34,455 bases of DNA from Sporichthyaceae bacterium (GTDB lineage: Bacteria; Actinomycetota; Actinomycetes; Sporichthyales; Sporichthyaceae), in NCBI GenBank assembly GCA_036493475.1, contig DASXPS010000158.1, positions 1 through 34,455 of the forward strand, written 5' to 3'. Made by a program: the position numbers and the translations under genes. Under the pieces are notes generated by a model. That model had not been told where the DNA came from, made no database searches, and worked only from the letters and a program-made list of their open reading frames with translations. Below, one piece after another: positions 29,687 to 34,455 of the stretch; within the stretch, counting starts at the first letter, position 1, and every line of letters begins with the position of its first letter.

Positions 29687-30844
29687 GTGGGACTGATCGG
29701 CAAGATCAAGGGCGAGTTCGTCGACATCATCGAGTGGATCGATGACTCGCGGACCACGCTGGCCTGGCGCTTCCCCCGCTACAACAACGAGATCAAGAAC
29801 GGCGCTCAGCTGATCGTGCGGGAGGGGCAGCAGGCGGTCTTCGTGTATCGGGGGCAGCTCGCCGACCGGTTCCAGCCCGGGCACTACCAGCTCACCACCG
29901 AGGCGTTGCCACTGTTGGCGACTTTGCAGGGGTGGAAGCACGGGTTCGCCAGCCCGTTCCGGTCCGAGGTCTACTTCATCAACACCCGGCCGGTCACCGA
30001 CCTGCGCTGGGGGACCCCGCAGCCGGTGGTCATCCGTGACCCGGACTTCGGCATGGTCCCGGTGCGGGCCAACGGTCTGTGCGTGGTGCGCATCGCGGAC
30101 GCGGAGATCTTTCTGCGCGAGGTCATCGGCACGGACAGCGCGGTGGAGCTCGACGAGATCACCGAGCTGCTACGCCGGCTGATCGCCACCGCGTTCGCCG
30201 ACCTGCTGTCCGGCTCCGGTTACGGCGCAATCGACCTGCAGGGCAAGAACGCGGAGATCGCGGGCAAGCTCAAGACCGCGGTGCAGGAGGGCGTGGACGA
30301 CGAGTACGGCCTGGCCGTGGAGTCGATCGCGATGAACGTCTCGCTGCCCGAGGAGATCACCGCGGCGATGACCGCAGGCGTGGCCCGCGGTCTGGAGACC
30401 AAGGGTTACGTCGGCAACGTCGGCGACGTCGGACGGTTGCAGCAGGTGCGCGCCGCGGACGCCACGCTGGCCGCCGCGGAGAACGCGGGCGGGGGCGCCG
30501 GATCGATGGTGGGCGCCGGGGTCGGACTGGCCCTGGGCCAACAGATGGCCGGCGCCCTGGCCGCCGGTCAGGCCCCGCAGGCGGCACCGGGTGCAGTTCC
30601 GCCGCCGATGCCGGCCGGCGTGATGTTCCACGTGGACGCGGGCGGGCAGCCGTCCGGCCCGTTCAATCTGGCGCAGCTGCAGGCCATGGTCGGCACCGGG
30701 CAGCTGCAGGCGGCCACCCTGGTGTGGACGCAGGGTATGCCCGGCTGGGCTGCGGCCTCCTCGGTGGCCCAACTCGCCGCCTTGTTCGCCACCCCACCGC
30801 CGATGCCGCCGCCGCCCGTCCCGCCGGCGCCGCCGGCACAGTGA
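29687..30844 (+). CDS. SPFH-domain (YdjI/virion-core-like) protein with C-terminal GYF_2 domain
   Basis: The product has 385 residues; GGGAGG sets GTG 29687. It is soluble, with no membrane helix. The N-terminal part IIEWIDDSRTTLAWRFPRYN, then NGAQLIVREGQQAVFVYRG and FQPGHYQLTT are diagnostic for the SPFH subgroup that contains Bacillus YdjI. The SPFH coil follows (about 100-235), with ITELLRRLIATAFADLL and LAVESIAMNVSLPEE. Residues about 313-360 form a GYF_2-like module (GQPSGPFNLAQLQAM...WTQGMPGWAAA), which binds proline-rich peptides. The tail is Pro-rich. The adjacent overlapping gene encodes a protein with a long proline-rich stretch, an obvious candidate ligand for the GYF_2 module. Such proteins build membrane-associated rings in stress responses. 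Confidence 0.88.
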   Translation: MGLIGKIKGEFVDIIEWIDDSRTTLAWRFPRYNNEIKNGAQLIVREGQQAVFVYRGQLADRFQPGHYQLTTEALPLLATLQGWKHGFASPFRSEVYFINTRPVTDLRWGTPQPVVIRDPDFGMVPVRANGLCVVRIADAEIFLREVIGTDSAVELDEITELLRRLIATAFADLLSGSGYGAIDLQGKNAEIAGKLKTAVQEGVDDEYGLAVESIAMNVSLPEEITAAMTAGVARGLETKGYVGNVGDVGRLQQVRAADATLAAAENAGGGAGSMVGAGVGLALGQQMAGALAAGQAPQAAPGAVPPPMPAGVMFHVDAGGQPSGPFNLAQLQAMVGTGQLQAATLVWTQGMPGWAAASSVAQLAALFATPPPMPPPPVPPAPPAQ

Positions 30845-32118
30845 CCTCGCCCGAGGAGACCCCGCCGCCGATCCCGACGGGGCCGCTGCCGCAGGACCCG
30901 CCCGACCCACCCCCGATGCCGGGTCCACCGCCCATGCCCGGTCCACCGCCCATGCCCGGGCCGCCGCCGCTGGACGGGCCCCCGCCGATGCCGACACCGC
31001 CTGCCATGCCCGCGCAGGCGCCGTCCACCGTGCATTTCGCCTGCTTCTCCTGCGGCGCCGGCATGGTGTGGAGCGGTCGGGTGGGTGGACTGCTCTGCCC
31101 GAGCTGCGGGTCCACCAAGCCGATCGAGCGGGACCCGACCAAGCCGGCCGAGCGGGACCTGGAGGCGGCCCTGTCCGCGCCCCCGCCGCCGGCCGCCGCC
31201 GAACCGAGCGCACCGGAGAAGGAACTGGTGTGCCCGAACTGCAACGGCGCCATCGGCCTGGTCGGCACGCTGACCGCAACCCGCTGCCCGTTCTGCGCCA
31301 CCCCGGTGCAGCGCAGCGACGTCCGCGATGCGCCGGACCGGTTGCCGGTGGACGGCGTGGTGCCGTTCGGCATCGACTCCAAGCAGGCGCACGAACTGGT
31401 CGAGGGCTGGATCTCGCAACGCTGGTTCGCACCCAACGCGTTCAAGCGATACAGCTCGACCGGCTCGTTCAACCCGATCTACGTGCCGTTCTTCACCTTC
31501 GACGCGCAGACGCTGACCGACTACGCGGGCGAGCGTGGCGTCACGTACACCCGCACGGTGGGCTCGGGGAACAACCAGCGGGTCGAGACCTATACGCAGT
31601 GGTACTACGTCGAGGGCAACGTCGATGTGCCCTTCGACGACGTCGCGATCGAGGCGACCACGTCGTTGGAACCCGAGCGGATGGCCAAGCTCGAGCCGTG
31701 GCCCACCCAGGACGCGGTCGCGTTCAAGGGTGAGTACCTGGCCGGGGCGGTGTCCCGTTCCTACGACCTGGACCTGCCGCAGTGCTACGGCGTGGCCCGG
31801 CAGAAGATGGCCGCGGAGATCGAGAGCAGTGTGCGCGCCGACATCGGCGGGGACCAGCAGCGCATTCAGCGCCTCGACACGACGTGGCGCGACCAGACCT
31901 TCCGGCATCTGCTGCTGCCGCTGTTCCTGCTGGTGGTGACGTTCCGTCAGAAGCCTTTCCAGGTCTACGTCAACGGGGTCACCGGCGAGGTGCACGGGCA
32001 GCGCCCGTACAGCTGGATCAAGATCGCGCTGGCGGTGCTGGCCGGGTTGATCGTCGCCGGAGTCGCATTGGCGATCTACGCCTCCCAGCGGCACAGTGGC
32101 GGCGCCGGGTATCGCTAG
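30841..32118 (+). CDS. Double zinc-ribbon membrane protein (YdjG-like), Pro-rich N-terminus
   Basis: The product has 425 residues; its GTG overlaps the SPFH stop (GTGA). Residues about 8-60 are Pro-rich with three PPPMPG repeats. Two zinc ribbons follow: Cys68-x2-Cys71 with Cys86-x2-Cys89, and Cys131-x2-Cys134 with Cys149-x2-Cys152. A beta-rich soluble domain (about 165-385) includes YVPFFTFDAQTLTDYAGERG and WYYVEGNVDVPFDD, the pattern seen in TFIIB-type zinc-ribbon proteins beside SPFH genes. The C-terminus has one or two membrane helices (HLLLPLFLLVVTFR, then IKIALAVLAGLIVAGVALAI). In Bacillus subtilis the YdjF-G-H-I operon pairs such a protein with PspA and SPFH factors for membrane stress; here no PspA gene is adjacent. 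The assignment by analogy is inference. Confidence 0.78.
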   Translation: MTSPEETPPPIPTGPLPQDPPDPPPMPGPPPMPGPPPMPGPPPLDGPPPMPTPPAMPAQAPSTVHFACFSCGAGMVWSGRVGGLLCPSCGSTKPIERDPTKPAERDLEAALSAPPPPAAAEPSAPEKELVCPNCNGAIGLVGTLTATRCPFCATPVQRSDVRDAPDRLPVDGVVPFGIDSKQAHELVEGWISQRWFAPNAFKRYSSTGSFNPIYVPFFTFDAQTLTDYAGERGVTYTRTVGSGNNQRVETYTQWYYVEGNVDVPFDDVAIEATTSLEPERMAKLEPWPTQDAVAFKGEYLAGAVSRSYDLDLPQCYGVARQKMAAEIESSVRADIGGDQQRIQRLDTTWRDQTFRHLLLPLFLLVVTFRQKPFQVYVNGVTGEVHGQRPYSWIKIALAVLAGLIVAGVALAIYASQRHSGGAGYR

Positions 32119-32913
32119 TCACGCCCGGGCGAGGATCTCGCCGTGCAGCAGGGCCATCCAGCCGTCCGGGTGCGCGGCCCAGCTCTGCCACGCCCGGGAG
32201 ATCTCCTCGAGGTCGGTGGGGGTGGCGTAGCCGGCTTCGACGGCCTGACGGGCCATCGCGGAGTCCAGGATGCGGTCCGCCCACATGCCGCCCCACCAAG
32301 CCCGGTCGGCTTCATTCGCGAAGCACCAGGTACTCGCCGAGGGCGTGACGTCGGCGAAGCCGGCCGCGTGGGCCCAGGCCAGCAGGTGGCGCCCGGCGTC
32401 CGGTTCGCCGCCGTTGGCCCGCGCGCAGCGCTGGTAGAGCGTCATCCACACGTCGAGTTCGGGCAGCCTCGGGTACCAGGCGAACGCGGCGTAGTCGCTG
32501 TCCCGCGCGGCGACCAGGCCACCGGGGCGGGTGACCCGGCGCATCTCGCGTAGCGCGGTGACCGGGTCGGCGACGTGCTGCAGCACCTGGTGGGCGTGTA
32601 CGACGTCGAAGGCGTCGTCGGGCAGGTCCAGCGCGTGCACGTCGGCGACGACCAGATCGATGTCCATACTCCGGCGGGCGGCCTCGGCCCGGGTCAGGTC
32701 CAGCGCTTCGGCGGTGGGCTCCACTGCGGTGGTACGGCCCGGTGCGACGCGCTGCGCCAGGTCGAGGGTGAGGGTGCCGGGGCCGGAGCCCACGTCCAAC
32801 AGGCGGTCACCGGGACGCAGATGCTCAACGAGGTGCGCGGCGGAGTTCTCGGCGGTGCGCCAGCGGTGCGAGCGCAGGACCGACTCGTGATGGCCGTGCG
32901 TATAGGTGGTCAT
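32119..32913 (-). CDS. Class I SAM-dependent methyltransferase
   Basis: The product has 264 residues. Motif I, LLDVGSGPGTLTLDLA (about 38-53), with acidic Glu at the end of strand 2 (TTAVEPT), VVADVHALDLPDDAFDVV (motif II/III, with D-L-P-D-D-x-F-D typical of UbiE/COQ5-like enzymes), and LREMRRVTRPGGLVAARD are all present. The C-terminal third, with WCFANEADRAWWGGMWADR, is a lid that may determine the substrate; it resembles actinobacterial methyltransferases of unknown substrate. It is cytoplasmic. It converges on the zinc-ribbon gene with adjacent stop codons (32116-32121) and is divergent from the glycerophosphodiesterase across a control region with nested inverted repeats. Confidence 0.93.
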   Translation of the reverse strand: MTTYTHGHHESVLRSHRWRTAENSAAHLVEHLRPGDRLLDVGSGPGTLTLDLAQRVAPGRTTAVEPTAEALDLTRAEAARRSMDIDLVVADVHALDLPDDAFDVVHAHQVLQHVADPVTALREMRRVTRPGGLVAARDSDYAAFAWYPRLPELDVWMTLYQRCARANGGEPDAGRHLLAWAHAAGFADVTPSASTWCFANEADRAWWGGMWADRILDSAMARQAVEAGYATPTDLEEISRAWQSWAAHPDGWMALLHGEILARA

Positions 32914-32929
32914 GCCCGCAACCCTACGC

Positions 32930-32972
32930 CTGTCTCAAATGTCAGGACGGATAGTCTCGTCAAATGAGACAG
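32930..32972. promoter_or_regulatory. Nested inverted repeats in the methyltransferase/GDPD control region
   Basis: CTGTCTCA (32930-32937) and TGAGACAG (32965-32972) form a perfect 8-base inverted repeat. The right arm also pairs with a nearer GTCTC (32954-32958) to make GTCTC-N7-GAGAC (32954-32970). GTCTC thus occurs twice in direct order with one inverted partner, an arrangement suited to cooperative repressor binding. It begins 17 bases upstream of the methyltransferase ATG. No regulator gene is adjacent; the binding protein is unknown. Confidence 0.55.
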
Positions 32973-32984
32973 CCCATTGCGTCG

Positions 32985-33016
32985 GGCCAACCCGCACCTA
33001 TTGCGTCGGGTTGGCC
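32985..33016. other. 10-base hairpin with direct repeat upstream of the GDPD gene
   Basis: GGCCAACCCG (32985-32994) and CGGGTTGGCC (33007-33016) pair perfectly around a 12-base loop. ATTGCGTCGGG occurs twice, at 32976-32986 and 33000-33010, one per arm. It lies just upstream of TATGGT (33029-33034), a possible -10 whose transcript would begin at the GDPD ATG (33041), again leaderless. It may be an operator rather than an RNA structure. Confidence 0.45.
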
Positions 33017-33040
33017 GGACGCAGCGCATATGGTCGCGCG

Positions 33041-34150
33041 ATGAACCGCACATCCCGTCGCCGGATCGCCGCCGCGCTGGCCCTGTGGGCGGTCACCTCC
33101 ACGGCGCCCGCGGCACAGGCAGCACCCGTCCCGCACCGGACAGGCTGTCGGCTGGTCATCGGCCACCGCGGTGCGCCCGGCTATCGACCGGAGCACACCC
33201 TGGCGTCCTACGCGTTGGCCGCGCGGATGGGTGCGGACTACATCGAGGCGGACCTGGTCAGCACCGCCGACGGCGTGCTGGTGGCCCGGCACGAGAACGA
33301 CATCTCGCAAACCACCGACGTCGCAAATCATTCCGAGTTCCGGTCCCGGCGCACCACCAAGACCATCGACGGGGTGCGCACCACCGGCTGGTTCACCGAG
33401 GACTTTACCCTCGCCGAACTGCGGACGCTGCGCGCCAAGGAACGCCTACCGGCCATCCGTCCGCACAACACGCGTTACAACGGCCGCTACCGGGTGCCCA
33501 CCCTGCAACAGATCATCGACCTGACCCGGCGACTGTCCAAGCAGCTCGGGCGGACCATCGGCCTCTACCTGGAGACCAAACACCCGACGTACTTCCGCTC
33601 CATCGGCAAACCGCTGGAGCCCCCGCTGGTGGACGCGCTGCGCCGCAACGCGCTGGAGGGGTCGGACGCCAAGGTGTTCGTCGAATCCTTCGAGCCGAGC
33701 AGTTTGCAGACGCTGCGCCGGCAGGTCGGGGTGCGGCTGGTGCAGTTGCTGGCCGAGCCGGTGGACCGCCCGGCGGACTTCGTCAGGTCCGGTGACCGGC
33801 GTACCTACCGCGCCCTGGCGACCACCACGGGACTGCGCGGGATCGCCCGGTACGCCGACGCGGTCGGCCCGTCCAAGGACTACGTGATCCCGGTGGACGC
33901 CCACGGCAACTCCCGCCAACCGACGTCCTTCGTGCGCCACGCGCACGCCGCCGGGCTCGAGGTGCACCCGTACGCGTTTCGCAGCGAGAACCAATTCCTG
34001 CCCACCCAGCTGCGCCGCGGCGGCAATCCGAACACCAAGGGCGACGCCGTCGACGAGTACCGGCTGTTCTTCGCCGCCGACATCGACGGGGTGTTCAGCG
34101 ACTATCCCGACACCGCCGTGAAGGCCCGCGGCAATAGTTGTTCAGCCTGA
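33041..34150 (+). CDS. Secreted glycerophosphodiester phosphodiesterase (GDPD)
   Basis: The product has 369 residues from ATG 33041; no ribosome site is seen, and the message may be leaderless. The Sec signal peptide (RRRIAAALALWAVTSTAPAAQA, cleavage after AQA) sends it outside. The catalytic TIM barrel opens with LVIGHRGAPGYRPEHTL: His42-Arg-Gly and Glu51 are active-site residues. ADYIEADLVSTADGVLVARHE supplies the metal-binding Glu/Asp and second His. YLETKHP and FVESFEPSSL are further conserved strands, and GLEVHPYAFRSEN and GVFSDYPDTA close the barrel. A 60-residue insertion (about 95-155, rich in Arg/Thr) is typical of the longer secreted GDPDs. It releases glycerol-3-phosphate from glycerophosphodiesters or teichoic acids for phosphate or carbon. 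Confidence 0.94.
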   Translation: MNRTSRRRIAAALALWAVTSTAPAAQAAPVPHRTGCRLVIGHRGAPGYRPEHTLASYALAARMGADYIEADLVSTADGVLVARHENDISQTTDVANHSEFRSRRTTKTIDGVRTTGWFTEDFTLAELRTLRAKERLPAIRPHNTRYNGRYRVPTLQQIIDLTRRLSKQLGRTIGLYLETKHPTYFRSIGKPLEPPLVDALRRNALEGSDAKVFVESFEPSSLQTLRRQVGVRLVQLLAEPVDRPADFVRSGDRRTYRALATTTGLRGIARYADAVGPSKDYVIPVDAHGNSRQPTSFVRHAHAAGLEVHPYAFRSENQFLPTQLRRGGNPNTKGDAVDEYRLFFAADIDGVFSDYPDTAVKARGNSCSA

Positions 34151-34151
34151 C

Positions 34152-34167
34152 GTGGCCGGCCGGCCAC
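34152..34167. terminator. 16-base GC palindrome after the GDPD gene
   Basis: GTGGCCGGCCGGCCAC is a perfect palindrome beginning one base after the GDPD stop. A shortened stem would form a strong hairpin in RNA. It likely ends the GDPD transcript before tRNA-Arg. TAGACT (34196-34201) further on is a possible -10 for the tRNA. Confidence 0.6.
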
Positions 34168-34223
34168 CCGCGGGGGGCCGCCCGCCGGCGAACGCTAGAC
34201 TTGCCTCTCGGCCCACCGGCCGG

Positions 34224-34296
34224 GCGCTCGTAGCTCAACGGATAGAGCATCTGACTACGGATCAGAAGGTTGGGGGTTCGAATCCCTTCGAGCGCG
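34224..34296 (+). tRNA. tRNA-Arg (anticodon ACG)
   Basis: The acceptor stem is GCGCTCG (34224-34230) with CGAGCGC (34289-34295) and discriminator G34296. The D arm contains AGCTCAACGGATAGAGC, the anticodon stem TCTGA/TCAGA holds the loop CTACGGA, giving anticodon ACG (34257-34259), whose first base is normally deaminated to inosine to read CGU/CGC/CGA. The T arm is GGGGGTTCGAATCCCTTC-like. CCA is not encoded. Confidence 0.96.
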
Positions 34297-34313
34297 CCCG
34301 GTATCACCGCAGG

Positions 34314-34455
34314 TCAACGGCCCCTTTCCCACCCCGGGAATGGGGCCGCGTGGTCGTCCGGAGCCCAATCGAGCTGATCCCCGCCGCGAATCTGCCGCCA
34401 CCCTCGAGCCGGTCCGACGGGCCGGGCGGCGTCGGTCAGCCAATAGGTGGCGTCC
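34314..34455 (-). CDS. C-terminal end of an unrecognised gene
   Basis: The last 46 codons of a minus-strand frame enter from the right edge and stop at TGA 34316-34314. The sequence (for example DATYWLTDAARPVG and GGDQLDWAPDDHA, ending PGWERGR) has the aromatic/acidic composition of real protein, unlike the Arg/Pro-rich alternative frames here. No family can be named from this piece. It lies 17 bases beyond tRNA-Arg on the opposite strand. Confidence 0.5.
   Translation of the reverse strand, partial: DATYWLTDAARPVGPARGWRQIRGGDQLDWAPDDHAAPFPGWERGR

Noticed and set aside
34297-34455. Integrated element at tRNA-Arg
   Set aside because: No integrase or repeat of the tRNA 3' end is visible in the short flank; the evidence is too little.

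Overview
The window is high-GC DNA, dense in GTG starts and 1-8 base gene overlaps, with strong purine ribosome sites next to apparently leaderless starts. It carries actinobacterial marker families: a mycothiol-dependent maleylpyruvate-isomerase-fold protein, a luciferase-like F420-type oxidoreductase, DUF6230 and DUF6114 proteins, and a large LytR-CpsA-Psr protein. It is therefore almost certainly chromosome of an actinomycete (Actinomycetota). The genus cannot be fixed from the sequence alone. No transposase, integrase, CRISPR array or phage gene is visible, so this reads as chromosomal backbone with a few poorly described operons.

Region 1 (1-6263) is catabolic and regulatory: the first codons of a nitrilase-family gene, an FAD-dependent oxidoreductase, a divergent crotonase, a NERD-like protein, a mycothiol-dependent enzyme fold, a SnoaL-like protein, a luciferase-like oxidoreductase, a divergent SRPBCC protein and a TetR regulator. 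Two related palindromes, one between the divergent genes and one just before tetR, look like operators of that regulator. Region 2 (6237-9298, minus strand) is a probable operon of signal peptidase I, a DUF445 membrane protein, an Abi-alpha (DUF4393) protein and a 50-residue single-helix membrane protein. Region 3 (9390-12853) is a six-gene, tightly overlapped run: DUF6230, DUF6114, DUF6230, DUF6114, an unrecognised secreted protein, DUF6230. It encodes small exported proteins with a conserved cysteine pair and four-helix membrane partners.

Region 4 (12850-20245) holds an unrecognised polytopic membrane protein, an MmcQ/YjbR protein, a membrane-anchored protein overlapping a large secreted alpha/beta-hydrolase-like protein whose nucleophile position is glycine, an intact secreted esterase, a large GT-C-like membrane protein, a striking 72-base inverted repeat and a flavodoxin-like protein. 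Region 5 (20497-29130) holds an AlaA-type aminotransferase with a probable leaderless start, a textbook terminator, an unrecognised repeat-containing acidic protein, an LCP cell-wall ligase with a repeated His-Arg-Gly-Thr-Pro N-terminus, an acyl-CoA synthetase, and a PAS/histidine-kinase/receiver-like protein in which the phospho-accepting residues and the nucleotide-binding asparagine are all replaced.

Region 6 (29246-34455) has tRNA-Ser(GCT), a 300-base run of hairpins and a 78-base tandem repeat, an SPFH protein and zinc-ribbon membrane protein pair reminiscent of the Bacillus YdjI/YdjG module, a methyltransferase divergent from a secreted glycerophosphodiesterase, tRNA-Arg(ACG) and the end of an unrecognised gene. 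The best candidates for undescribed biology are the DUF6230/DUF6114 operon, the signal peptidase-DUF445-Abi-alpha-small membrane protein operon, the degenerate PAS/kinase/receiver protein, and the SPFH-zinc ribbon pair.
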